Origin: Paracoccaceae bacterium
GTDB taxonomy: Bacteria; Pseudomonadota; Alphaproteobacteria; Rhodobacterales; Rhodobacteraceae
Length of the DNA: 33,767 nucleotides
Assembly: GCA_028875855.1 (NCBI GenBank)
Contig: JAGWVA010000043.1
Location: 1-33,767 of the forward strand
Direction: 5' to 3'
Part shown: in pieces, positions 16,226 through 23,575 of the stretch
Layout of the letters: each line of letters starts with the position of its first letter
How positions within the stretch are numbered: the stretch's first letter is position 1
Made by a program: the position numbers and the translations under genes
The notes under the pieces: model-generated
Told to the model about the DNA's origin: nothing
Database searches by the model: none
The model's input: the letters and a program-made list of their open reading frames with translations, nothing else

Positions 16226-17482
16226 TCAGGCCGCGGCGGACGGGGCGAGGGACGTCGCCAGCGCCAGGCCATCGACGACGGCCGTGAACGCATCCGACCG
16301 ATGCAGCGTCGCGCCGGGGCAGACCGCGCCGGCCTCGTCCGCGATCATCGCCATGAGGCTCGACCCGCCGACCAGAACGACCGAGGTGATGGCCTCGCGC
16401 GGCGTCCCGGCCATGCGAAGCGTCTCCTCCATGGCCTCGCGCAGGCGGCCCCGAAAGCCTGCGAGCGCGGCATCGAGCGTGGCCGCATCGATTGGCGCGC
16501 CAAGACCCGGCTCGATGGAACCCATGTCGATCCGGGCCGCCGCGCCGCCATTCGCCGCGATCTTGCCCGCCTCGACGGCAAAGGCCAGTTCATGGCCAAG
16601 CTGCTGATCCAGAACCGTGCCAAGCCGCGCCATGACGGCCGGTTCGACGGCGTGGCGGATCAGGTCGGCCACCGCCCGCCGCGTTTCGGGCGCGTAAAGG
16701 AACGGGATCTTCGCCCAGGTCGCCAGATCGTCATAGATCGCATTCGGCACCGGCAGCAGCCCCGGACCGAAGGTCCGCCGCAGCGCGCCGCCATGGCCCA
16801 GATGCGGCATCGCATGGCTCATCGACACCGCATGATCGAAATCCGTGCCGCCCAGCCGGATGCCGTGACTGGCAAGGATCTCCAGCCCGCCCGATCCGGC
16901 GCGATAGACGGTAAAGTCCGACGTGCCGCCCCCGATATCGACGATCAGCGCCGTCTCGCCGGGCTGGCCGATCCCGTGGCTTGCCATCGCGGCGGCCTCC
17001 GGCTCGAACAGGAACCGCACCTCGGCGAAGCCAGCGGCAAGGTAGCAGGCGCGCAGATCGGCCTCGGCGCGCGCGTCGCGCTCGGGGTCGGCGGTGTGAA
17101 AATGCACGGGCCGCCCCGACAGAACCGTCGCAAAGGCGCGCCCCGCCTGCGCCTCGGCCCGCGCTTTCAGGGTGGCGATGAAGGCCGTGACAACCTCCGC
17201 CAGCGTCCGGCGGCGACCGCCGATCAGGCGCGGCTCGTGAAACAGCGCGGTGCCCAGAACGCTTTTCAGCGCACGCATGTAGCGGCCGTCCTCGCCCGCG
17301 ATCAGCGCCCGCGTCGCCGCGCTCCCGATCCGCATCCCGCCGCCCCGCGCGTCGAAGAACACCGCCGTCGGCAGCGTCTCCGCGCCCGGCTCGATTTCAA
17401 GCCGACGCAGGACCGCGCCATCGAGAAAGGCCGCGGCAGAGTTCGACGTTCCGAAATCCACGGCAAGCGTGCTGGCAGCCAC
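16226..17482 (-). CDS. Hsp70-family protein of the YegD type
   Basis: 418 residues from the GTG at 17482 (AGCGAGG upstream), about the length of YegD-type proteins and much shorter than DnaK because the substrate-binding domain is missing. The actin/Hsp70 ATPase motifs are clear: LAVDFGTSNSAAAF (phosphate 1), LIVDIGGGTSDFTVYR (phosphate 2) and VVLVGGSSLMAMIADEAG (adenosine). It is probably a cytoplasmic ATPase with a chaperone-related role that is poorly known for the whole family. It converges with dmdA and follows the helix-turn-helix gene on the same strand. Confidence 0.9.
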   Translation of the reverse strand: MAASTLAVDFGTSNSAAAFLDGAVLRRLEIEPGAETLPTAVFFDARGGGMRIGSAATRALIAGEDGRYMRALKSVLGTALFHEPRLIGGRRRTLAEVVTAFIATLKARAEAQAGRAFATVLSGRPVHFHTADPERDARAEADLRACYLAAGFAEVRFLFEPEAAAMASHGIGQPGETALIVDIGGGTSDFTVYRAGSGGLEILASHGIRLGGTDFDHAVSMSHAMPHLGHGGALRRTFGPGLLPVPNAIYDDLATWAKIPFLYAPETRRAVADLIRHAVEPAVMARLGTVLDQQLGHELAFAVEAGKIAANGGAAARIDMGSIEPGLGAPIDAATLDAALAGFRGRLREAMEETLRMAGTPREAITSVVLVGGSSLMAMIADEAGAVCPGATLHRSDAFTAVVDGLALATSLAPSAAA

Positions 17483-17617
17483 GATGACGATCCTCGCTTT
17501 GGAAAGGGCGCCGCTTAGCCAAATTCCGCAGGGCTGGCAAGCATCGAGGGGGCAGGCCATCGCGACGCTTTCGTTCTTCCCTCAGGCGTGCATCGTCCTC
17601 GCGTGGCCCCTTCCCCC

Positions 17618-18667
17618 CTACCCCACCGCCTTCCAGAACCGGAACCGGCCCTGCCCGGTGACCTCGCGCACCAGTCCGCGCGCCTGAAACAGCGTCAGAT
17701 TGCGCTGCACGGCAGCCCGGCTTTTCCCCGTCAACGCTTCCGCCATCGAGGCCGAAAGCAAGGGCCAGCCGATCAGCGCCTCGACCAGCCGACCCGGCGT
17801 CTGCCCGGATAGATCGGCAATTTCGGCCTGCGCCCGGGTCTGCCAGGCGGTGAGGTCCTCCAGCCCACGCAGCGTCGCGGCCAGCCCTGCCTCCATCCCG
17901 TCAAGCCAGCGGCCAAGCCGGACCGGCGGCAATCCCCCGGCCCGAAGGGCAGCGCCGCCGGCCGTCGCCAACGGCACGAAGGCCGCCGCCGCACAGTCCC
18001 CGGCGGCAAGGCGGGCCGCCGTCACCGCCGCCTCCAGCCGCTCGCCCTCAGGGCCGATGCCGGCCAACGGCCACAGATGGAAGCACAGGCAGGCGCGCGT
18101 CAACGGATGCAGGTCGCGGCCAGCGTGCAACATCTCCAGCAGCCCGGCGATGCGTTCGGACAGGGGGGCCTCTTCCCCTCCCCCGATCTCATGTCGGCCG
18201 AGGAAGGTCGCAAGGTCCGCCATCGGCCCCGGCCCGCCGGTCAGCCGCCGCACCGCCCAGCCGAGCTTGGCATAGCCCTGATCTTCGGCCTCTGTATTGC
18301 CGACACGAAGGACGATCCACAGCGCCAGCCGATCCGGCGCGATGCGGTAGCCCGCATGCCAGCCAAGATCGACGGCCTCGGCCAGCGCCAGCCTCTGCCG
18401 CCAGCCCGGCGGACCCTGCCGCAGACGTTCGTCGAGTTGCCCAAGCCGCAGCGCCACCCGCGCCAACCGCGCCGCCTGCCCAGCCTCGGCCGCGCGCCAT
18501 TCGTCGAGAACGGAGGCTTCATTGGGCTCCGCCCTTGGCCCCGGCGGGGTTGGGTCAAACGCAGGCTCTGGCGGGCCGGGCAGGAACCACAGATCCTCAT
18601 CCGGCACCGATGCGGGTTCGGCGTCGGTCAGGAAATCTGTTGCTACATCATACGTCTGGCCTACCAT
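17618..18667 (-). CDS. Plasmid-type helix-turn-helix protein (DUF1612/HTH_13-like)
   Basis: 349 residues from the ATG at 18667. The long helical N-terminal part is rich in Ala, Arg and Leu (ARVALRLGQLDERLRQGP, LALAEAVDLGWHAGYRI). The C-terminus is a winged-helix domain (RLVEALIGWPLLSASMAEALTGKSRAAVQRNLTLFQARGLVREVTGQGRFRFW). This two-part plan matches the DUF1612 plus HTH_13 proteins often carried on alphaproteobacterial plasmids next to replication genes. A regulatory role is inferred from the winged helix. No good ribosome binding site is seen, so the start is uncertain. It is divergent from the serine recombinase gene. Confidence 0.65.
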   Translation of the reverse strand: MVGQTYDVATDFLTDAEPASVPDEDLWFLPGPPEPAFDPTPPGPRAEPNEASVLDEWRAAEAGQAARLARVALRLGQLDERLRQGPPGWRQRLALAEAVDLGWHAGYRIAPDRLALWIVLRVGNTEAEDQGYAKLGWAVRRLTGGPGPMADLATFLGRHEIGGGEEAPLSERIAGLLEMLHAGRDLHPLTRACLCFHLWPLAGIGPEGERLEAAVTAARLAAGDCAAAAFVPLATAGGAALRAGGLPPVRLGRWLDGMEAGLAATLRGLEDLTAWQTRAQAEIADLSGQTPGRLVEALIGWPLLSASMAEALTGKSRAAVQRNLTLFQARGLVREVTGQGRFRFWKAVG

Positions 18668-18891
18668 CTGCGCAAAATAGCATTGAAATGCACAAAGCCG
18701 AAGGGAATTCAGACGACCCTCTGAGACACTCTTATAAAGGGGCCGCCGCACGCCCCCTGCCCTGCCCCGCAGTCCGCGAGGGCTGCGAAAGCTCAAGAAA
18801 ATCAGGACATTCTCGACGCCAGAGACGGCTTGCATTCACTTTCAAACGACCGTTTACTCATGACATTAAAAACTGCAAACCCGGCTCCCAT

Positions 18892-19779
18892 ATGCCCCTG
18901 ATCGGCTACGCCCGCGTCTCGACCGACGACCAGACCGCCCTGCCCCAGCTGCAAGAGCTGCGCGCGGCGGGCTGTGGCGAGGTGCTGGAGGAACATGCCT
19001 CGGGTGGCGACCGCCGGCGGCCGGTGCTGGCGCGGCTCATCGAGCGGCTCAGGGCGGGCGATACGCTGGTCGTGGTGCGCATCGACCGGCTGGCGCGCTC
19101 GCTCTCGCATCTCTTGGAGGTGATCGAGCGGCTGGAGGCGAAGGGCGCGTATTTCCGGTCGCTTACCGATCCGATCGACACTGCTTCCCCGCAGGGAAAG
19201 TTCACCCTTCAGGTGCTGGGTGCCGCGGCGGAGTTCGAGCGTGCCCTGATCCGCGAGCGGACGAAGGCGGGCCTGCGTGCCGCAAAGGCCGAGGGGCGCG
19301 TGGGCGGCAATCCCGGCCTTCGGGCGCGCGATCCGGCGGCCATACGCAAGGTGCGCGCGGCGCGGGTCGAGAGCCACTTCCAGACCCTGAACGCCAACGC
19401 CGAGCACTGGGTGCCCGAGGTCCGCCGCCTGCGCCCTGCCCTGCCGTGGGAGGACGTGCTGCGCGTGGTGAACGCTGGCCTGCCGCCAGGCGCGAAGCCC
19501 TGGACGCAATCGCGGCTGATACGGGCGGCGAAGACCTTCGTGCGCGAAGGCCTGCTGCCCGAGGCCGTTCTGGGCCGGGCGGCGGCGGCCGCAAAGAACG
19601 ACCGCCTGCCCGCGCTTGTGGCGGCGATCAAGGGGGCGGACCCAGAGATCACGCTGCAAGCGATCTGCGACCGGCTGGAGTCCATGCGCGAACGCACCCC
19701 GCGCGGTCGTACGAAATGGCAGCCGTCTTCGGTGAAGATGCTGTTGGAGCGGGCGGAGCGGTTGGGGCTGCTCGACTGA
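18892..19779 (+). CDS. Serine recombinase (resolvase/invertase family)
   Basis: 295 residues. The catalytic domain is intact: the nucleophile Ser is in IGYARVSTDDQ (Ser10), followed by the arginines of VVRIDRLARSLSHLLEV and the region LGAAAEFERALIRERTKAGL. The C-terminal half (after residue 150) is longer than the short helix-turn-helix of Tn3-type resolvases and includes a possible second DNA-binding part ending WQPSSVKMLLERAERLGLL. Beside a partition module, the natural role is resolving plasmid multimers; transposition or inversion is less likely because no second mobile-element gene is present. The codons for SPQGK hold a one-mismatch copy of the replicon palindrome. Confidence 0.88.
   Translation: MPLIGYARVSTDDQTALPQLQELRAAGCGEVLEEHASGGDRRRPVLARLIERLRAGDTLVVVRIDRLARSLSHLLEVIERLEAKGAYFRSLTDPIDTASPQGKFTLQVLGAAAEFERALIRERTKAGLRAAKAEGRVGGNPGLRARDPAAIRKVRAARVESHFQTLNANAEHWVPEVRRLRPALPWEDVLRVVNAGLPPGAKPWTQSRLIRAAKTFVREGLLPEAVLGRAAAAAKNDRLPALVAAIKGADPEITLQAICDRLESMRERTPRGRTKWQPSSVKMLLERAERLGLLD
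19185..19198. repeat. One-mismatch copy of the replicon palindrome (inside the recombinase gene)
   Basis: TTCCCCGCAGGGAA differs from the TTCCCCGCGGGGAA core at one position. It falls at a conserved codon stretch of serine recombinases (around SPQGK), so it could be partly coincidental. Confidence 0.45.
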
Positions 19780-19839
19780 CCGCCGATCAGCCGTCCCGCG
19801 CTTGCCCCCCCGCAGGCTGGGTCGCCCGACACCAGAAAC

Positions 19840-19855
19840 CTTCCCCGCGGGGAAG
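19840..19855. repeat. Perfect 16-bp palindrome, candidate parS site 1
   Basis: CTTCCCCGCGGGGAAG in the 98-bp gap between the recombinase and the toxin gene. It is identical to the copies at 20627, 21673, 22086 and 23176. Confidence 0.75.
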
Positions 19856-19877
19856 ACGCGGCTCCCCCGGCCTCGTT

Positions 19878-20282
19878 TCAGAACGGGTTTTCGACCTTCG
19901 CACCCGTCGGCGCAAAATCCGCGACGTTCCCCGTCACGACCGTCGCGCCATGGCGCAGGGCCGAGGCTGCAATCATCAGGTCCGCCCCCGGATGCCCGAT
20001 GTCGGCCGACAGCCGGCCCCAGATCCGCGCGTCCTCTGCCTCGAAGGCCAACAGACGGTCCGAGAACAGGAGCACCGTCCGATCCAGCCAGGCCCTGAGA
20101 TCGCGGGCAAAGGCCGGGTCTTTGGCCTCCTGCTGGCGGATGCCGCGTTCGATCTCGCCCAGGGTGACGACACTCAGGAACAGGTCGTGTTCGGCCTTTC
20201 CCTGCAACCACGCCGCCACTTGCGGCGCGCGGTCAGGCCGGCGCACGGCCGAGATGACGTTGGTGTCGAGGATATAGATCAA
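19878..20282 (-). CDS. VapC-type PIN-domain toxin
   Basis: 134 residues. The acidic PIN active site is readable: Asp6 (MIYILDTNVIS), Glu43 (LGEIERG) and Asp101 (HPGADLMIAASAL), with a further Asp122 in VTGNVADF. PIN toxins of this kind are magnesium-dependent RNases kept inactive by their antitoxin. The start codon is a TTG that overlaps the antitoxin stop (TTGA), so toxin translation depends on antitoxin translation. Placement inside the replicon core points to plasmid maintenance by post-segregational killing. Confidence 0.92.
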   Translation of the reverse strand: MIYILDTNVISAVRRPDRAPQVAAWLQGKAEHDLFLSVVTLGEIERGIRQQEAKDPAFARDLRAWLDRTVLLFSDRLLAFEAEDARIWGRLSADIGHPGADLMIAASALRHGATVVTGNVADFAPTGAKVENPF

Positions 20283-20521
20283 AGCTTCACGTCGCGCGGC
20301 GCAGCCTTGGCACGCGGAACATCGCCGCCCGGGAAGGTCATCAGGTGGTCGGCAAAGCTTTCGCGGGCACGCACGGCGCGCTGCAGCAGGCGATGATAGT
20401 CATCCGCCGACAGGACGACGACCGCGGGCTTGCCCCGGCGCGTCACCTCTTGCGGCGTGCCGGCGAGCGCAGCGTCCACGACCGCACTGAACTTGTTCTT
20501 CGCGTCCTGAACCGTCCACAT
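20279..20521 (-). CDS. Phd/YefM-type antitoxin
   Basis: 80 residues from the ATG at 20521 (AGGA eight bases upstream); a TTG two codons earlier is also open. The N-terminus MWTVQDAKNKFSAVVDAALAG, then TRRGKPAVVVLSADDYHRL, is the standard Phd/YefM DNA-binding fold. The C-terminal tail (LMTFPGGDVPRAKAAPRDV) should wrap the toxin. It comes first in the two-gene operon and is expected to repress it through the palindromic sequence directly upstream. Confidence 0.92.
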   Translation of the reverse strand: MWTVQDAKNKFSAVVDAALAGTPQEVTRRGKPAVVVLSADDYHRLLQRAVRARESFADHLMTFPGGDVPRAKAAPRDVKL

Positions 20522-20525
20522 TGCC

Positions 20526-20564
20526 AAGATCCTAGCCAGCCACCTGTCTAGCTAGATGGATCTT
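20526..20564 (-). promoter_or_regulatory. Operator region of the toxin-antitoxin operon
   Basis: Immediately upstream of the antitoxin start are the perfect palindrome TCTAGCTAGA (20547-20556), a second CTAGC at 20532-20536 and outer arms AAGATCC (20526-20532) and GGATCTT (20558-20564). The nested symmetry is typical of Phd/YefM autoregulatory sites. Confidence 0.5.
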
Positions 20565-20626
20565 GTTCGCTTGCCTGTCAACAGCCGTTGGCCCGTGGTG
20601 CAGGCGTCGCGCGGCACATCCCCCAC

Positions 20627-20642
20627 CTTCCCCGCGGGGAAG
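20627..20642. repeat. Perfect 16-bp palindrome, candidate parS site 2
   Basis: CTTCCCCGCGGGGAAG in the gap between the antitoxin start and the parB stop, seven bases past the end of parB. Confidence 0.75.
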
Positions 20643-20649
20643 CCGCCCC

Positions 20650-21777
20650 CTATCCGTCCAGCTGATCCAGCATCCGGCGCACGGCTTCCTCCAGCCGCCT
20701 GCGGTCGATGACCGAGAAGTCGCGCGGCAGGCGGATTTCCAGACGGCCGTTGGCGGCGGTGCATTTCGCGGCCCCCTCGCGCCGGTGGATCTGGAAGCTG
20801 GTCTTGGCCTTGCCCGGGGCCGCCGCGGGTTTCGCGAGGCGGGTCGCTGTCGGGGCCGCAGGCTCCGCCCCCTCCTCCCCTGCCCCGGCGATGCGGCGGA
20901 GGATCGAAAGCTCTTCGGCCTCGGACCGGTCGTCCCATCGGCCCAGATCCTCGCGCAGGATGTCGATCAGGACGGGCTCTACCTCGATCTTCTGCAAGAG
21001 CGTGAGGCCAAGCGCGCGCGGGATCGCGGGGGCGTATTTCAGGTGCTTGCCGATGCGATCCAGAAGCTTGATGAAGCTGCGGACATAGCTGCGCTTCTGA
21101 TAGCCGGCCGAGGCGAAAAGCTGCGCCACGACCTTGTCGGGATCGGTCTCGGCCGTCTGGGGATCGGCGGCGTAGTCGAGCGCAAGCTGCGCCATCTCGG
21201 CGAACGAGATGTCCTTGCGCACAAGGTTCTCGTCCACCATCAGGCGGTAGAGGCGTTCGAGTTGCTCGCCCGGCTCGGCCACGACGGCGGGAATGCGGGC
21301 CCAGCGGTCGTCGCCGGTTTCGGCCAGAAGGGTGCGATAGGCGGCCAGACGGCGGAAGCCCTGGATCAGTTCGAACCGACCGTCGGACCGCGCCTCGAGC
21401 CGGATCGGGTTCGACAGGCCAAGGGTGCGGATCGACTGCACCAGATCGGCAAGCTCGGGGTCGGGGGCCTTGGAGCGGTCGCGGACGAGCTTCCACGTCT
21501 CGACCTGATCGACGGGCACAAGGTCCATGACCAGCCCGAGCTTTTTCAGCCGGACATGTTCATGGGCAAGGGCGTCGTTCTCGGCCCTGATCTGCGCCTC
21601 GATATCCTGCCGTTCGCGGGCGGATTGCGCGGCCTCGGTGATCGCGGTGGCCATCGGGCCGCGGCGGGCGGTCTTCCCCGCGGGGAAGGTCTCAGTCGGG
21701 GCGGGGGCCACCTCGACGGGGGCGGCGCTTTCCTCTGCCGGCATCTCGATGTCGAACATGCGACGCTTTCTAGTCAT
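20650..21777 (-). CDS. parB: ParB/RepB-type plasmid partition protein
   Basis: 375 residues. The ParB/Spo0J core is present: the N-terminal region NPIRLEARSDGRFELIQGFRRLAAYRTL (the GFRR box, which binds CTP in this family), then VDENLVRKDISFAEMAQLALDYA, which leads into the helix-turn-helix. The C-terminal end (LEEAVRRMLDQL) should be the dimerisation part. GAGGGAGG, which overlaps the parA stop, stands before the ATG at 21777, and the two genes are 11 bp apart, so they form one operon. The N-terminal linker holds FPAGK (residues 31-35), encoded by an exact copy of the replicon palindrome. It should bind that palindrome and spread from it. Confidence 0.93.
   Translation of the reverse strand: MTRKRRMFDIEMPAEESAAPVEVAPAPTETFPAGKTARRGPMATAITEAAQSARERQDIEAQIRAENDALAHEHVRLKKLGLVMDLVPVDQVETWKLVRDRSKAPDPELADLVQSIRTLGLSNPIRLEARSDGRFELIQGFRRLAAYRTLLAETGDDRWARIPAVVAEPGEQLERLYRLMVDENLVRKDISFAEMAQLALDYAADPQTAETDPDKVVAQLFASAGYQKRSYVRSFIKLLDRIGKHLKYAPAIPRALGLTLLQKIEVEPVLIDILREDLGRWDDRSEAEELSILRRIAGAGEEGAEPAAPTATRLAKPAAAPGKAKTSFQIHRREGAAKCTAANGRLEIRLPRDFSVIDRRRLEEAVRRMLDQLDG
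21673..21688. repeat. Perfect 16-bp palindrome inside parB, candidate parS site 3
   Basis: CTTCCCCGCGGGGAAG read in the parB frame gives F-P-A-G-K (TTC CCC GCG GGG AAG) in the N-terminal linker of ParB. Confidence 0.75.
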
Positions 21778-21788
21778 CGGGGCCTCCC

Positions 21789-23084
21789 TCAGATCTTGTC
21801 CCAGGCGGCGGTGACGCCGGCCTTGAATTCATCATAGGCGCGGTCGAAGCTGGCGCGCGCCCGGCGCCAGGTCTCTCGCGTCATCTCGCGGTAGTCGATC
21901 TCATAGACCGAGCTGAGGAAGCGGCCGGATTGCTCGACCGCGCGGGTCATCTCGATCGGGTGTTCCGCTACATGTTCGCCAAAAACCTTACGAAAGGCTT
22001 CAAACATCGCACGGTGCAGATCGTTGCCCGGCTCATACCGCGTCATCAGGAAGCGGATGTCGGTGAAGGCCTTGGGCAGCCGCATCTTCCCCGCGGGGAA
22101 GGTTCCGTCGAAGCCATGGGCCAGATCCTCCAGCGCCTCGGCCAGCTGGCCGATGAAGGAGGTGGTGGAGTCGTATTCCCAATAGCCGGGGCCCGAGGGG
22201 ATGTAGAGCATGTCGGCGGCAAAGACGGCGTTCATGCTTTGATAACCAATCGCCGGCGGGCAGTCGAAAAGGATGAGGTCGTAGTCATCGTCCGCCAGCC
22301 CGTCGAGGTAGCGCGAGACGGCGGCGAAGAAGGACCATTCCGGGTTCAGGTGGCGATACTGGGCCGAGGCGAATTCGACGAAGGCCGCGTTGGCGCAGGA
22401 GGGGATGATGTCGATCGTGGACCAGGCGGTGGTCTTGATGAAGTCCTGATGCCGCAGCTCGCCCAGACCAAGGTCGCGGATCGCGGCGGGCAGCTTGCGT
22501 TGGGGCAGGGCGGTCCCGGTCGCGGCTCCGGTAGCCGCCGCGTTCATGCGGTCGGTCTCGCGGATCAGGTCGCGGGCCATGATGCCCCAGACGGTGTAAT
22601 CCTCGGCGACGTCGGTCAGGCCCATGGAATGCGACAGCGTGGCCTGAGGATCGAAGTCCACCAGCAGCACGCGGTAGCCGTCAAGCGCCGCGGCATGGGC
22701 GAGGTGCAGCGCCACGGTGGACTTGCCCGCGCCGCCCTTGAAGTTCGCGACCGCCACGCGGAAAGCGCGCTTGCCCGCCGGGCGGGGGGGCATCAGGGAC
22801 TTGCGGTTGATCTTCATGCGGCGGCGCAGCTCGTTGATCTCGTCGAGGCTGAACCAGCGCTGGCGGCCGTCGGGTTCGACTTCCCCGCCGGGAAGACCGG
22901 GCTCGGCGGCAAGGCGGCCGCGGAAGGTGGACTGGTTGATGCCGAAGATCAGCTCGGCCACCTCCCACGAGGAGAAGCGGCGCAGTGTCTTCCTGCTCTC
23001 GGGGCTGAAGGTCTGCTGGCGGATCCAGCTCTGCATCTTCAGCGACTGGGCCTGAAGCTTGGCCAGGTCTTCGTGGGTATACAT
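21789..23084 (-). CDS. parA: ParA/RepA-type partition ATPase
   Basis: 431 residues from the ATG at 23084 (AAGAGG upstream). The N-terminal part carries a helix-turn-helix (SSWEVAELIFGINQSTFRGRL, residues 38-58) as in plasmid type Ia ParA proteins that also repress their own operon. The ATPase has the deviant Walker A KGGAGKS (116-122), Walker A' VLLVDFDPQATLS and Walker B DLILFDCPPAIG. It should move plasmid copies by ATP-dependent binding to nucleoid DNA, together with the downstream ParB. FPAGK at residues 329-333 is encoded by a perfect palindrome copy; a one-mismatch copy lies at the codons for LPGGE. Confidence 0.95.
   Translation of the reverse strand: MYTHEDLAKLQAQSLKMQSWIRQQTFSPESRKTLRRFSSWEVAELIFGINQSTFRGRLAAEPGLPGGEVEPDGRQRWFSLDEINELRRRMKINRKSLMPPRPAGKRAFRVAVANFKGGAGKSTVALHLAHAAALDGYRVLLVDFDPQATLSHSMGLTDVAEDYTVWGIMARDLIRETDRMNAAATGAATGTALPQRKLPAAIRDLGLGELRHQDFIKTTAWSTIDIIPSCANAAFVEFASAQYRHLNPEWSFFAAVSRYLDGLADDDYDLILFDCPPAIGYQSMNAVFAADMLYIPSGPGYWEYDSTTSFIGQLAEALEDLAHGFDGTFPAGKMRLPKAFTDIRFLMTRYEPGNDLHRAMFEAFRKVFGEHVAEHPIEMTRAVEQSGRFLSSVYEIDYREMTRETWRRARASFDRAYDEFKAGVTAAWDKI
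22086..22101. repeat. Perfect 16-bp palindrome inside parA, candidate parS site 4
   Basis: CTTCCCCGCGGGGAAG gives F-P-A-G-K in the parA frame (residues 329-333), the same frame and peptide as the copy in parB. Confidence 0.75.
22881..22894. repeat. One-mismatch copy of the palindrome inside parA
   Basis: TTCCCCGCCGGGAA differs from the core at one position. It lies in another frame from the FPAGK copies, where it encodes L-P-G-G-E after the ParA helix-turn-helix. Confidence 0.55.
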
Positions 23085-23175
23085 GCGCGTGCCTCTTGGA
23101 CGTAAATTCCTGCTGAAAACCGAAATACGATGGATTTGCCAAAAAAGCAAAAGTGAAGTTCAATGGGGATGCGAT

Positions 23176-23191
23176 CTTCCCCGCGGGGAAG
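23176..23191. repeat. Perfect 16-bp palindrome upstream of parA, candidate parS site 5
   Basis: CTTCCCCGCGGGGAAG in the non-coding region about 90 bp upstream of the parA start. ParB binding here could also affect parAB transcription. Confidence 0.75.
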
Positions 23192-23269
23192 AAAGGCCGG
23201 GCGGCGCGGGGCTTGGGGGCGAATCGGTCTGGGGCCGGGCAAGAGGCCCGCGAGGGCAAAGGACGCCAG

Positions 23270-23335
23270 ATATTGGGGGACAGGACGGACCGGACTGCCC
23301 CATATTGGGAGACAAAAGCCGGGCAATGAGGGACA
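23270..23335 (+). repeat. Iteron-like direct repeats
   Basis: ATATTGGGGGACA (23270-23282) and ATATTGGGAGACA (23302-23314) match at 12 of 13 bases; GCAATGAGGGACA (23323-23335) is a weaker third copy (9 of 13). Starts are 32 and 21 bp apart, close to three and two helical turns, so bound proteins would lie on the same DNA face. Probable initiator-binding sites. Confidence 0.45.
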
Positions 23336-23417
23336 TGCAGGCTGACCCCCTTCACCAAAGAACCCCTTTCTTTCTTCGAAAGGTAAACGGAGGGGCAGGG
23401 GGGTGGCGCGGCCGCTC

Positions 23418-23448
23418 TTGACAGAATCGTCATCCCGGACGCTAATAG
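23418..23448 (+). promoter_or_regulatory. Candidate promoter of the initiator gene
   Basis: TTGACA (23418-23423) is followed at 17-19 bp by GCTAAT/TAATAG (23441-23448), about 130 bp before the initiator start. Confidence 0.4.
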
Positions 23449-23575
23449 CCAAAGAGAACGAAAAAGCGTTGGCATCGGGTCACGACCCAAGGTCAAAGCG
23501 AAGAACAGACGGGGCCCGACCCCGCGCCAGAGGCCACGGGCCGGCATCGACCGGACCATCGGACAGGAGATCAGG

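Larger units (their letters stand above)
23085..23575. other. Probable replication origin region between parA and the initiator gene
   Basis: About 490 bp with no gene, lying between divergent parA and the DnaA-like initiator. It holds a perfect copy of the replicon palindrome at 23176, an AT-rich patch next to parA (23100-23160), three phased repeats at 23270-23335, an inverted repeat CCTTTC/GAAAGG at 23365-23383, a promoter-like TTGACA and the palindromes GGGTCACGACCC (23477-23488) and CGGGG-cccga-CCCCG near 23510. No consensus DnaA box (TTATCCACA) was found. The arrangement is what an initiator-dependent origin would look like. Confidence 0.6.

Noticed and set aside
18892-19779. Serine recombinase as part of a transposon
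   Set aside because: No transposase, terminal inverted repeats or target duplications were seen around it. Its place beside partition genes fits multimer resolution better.
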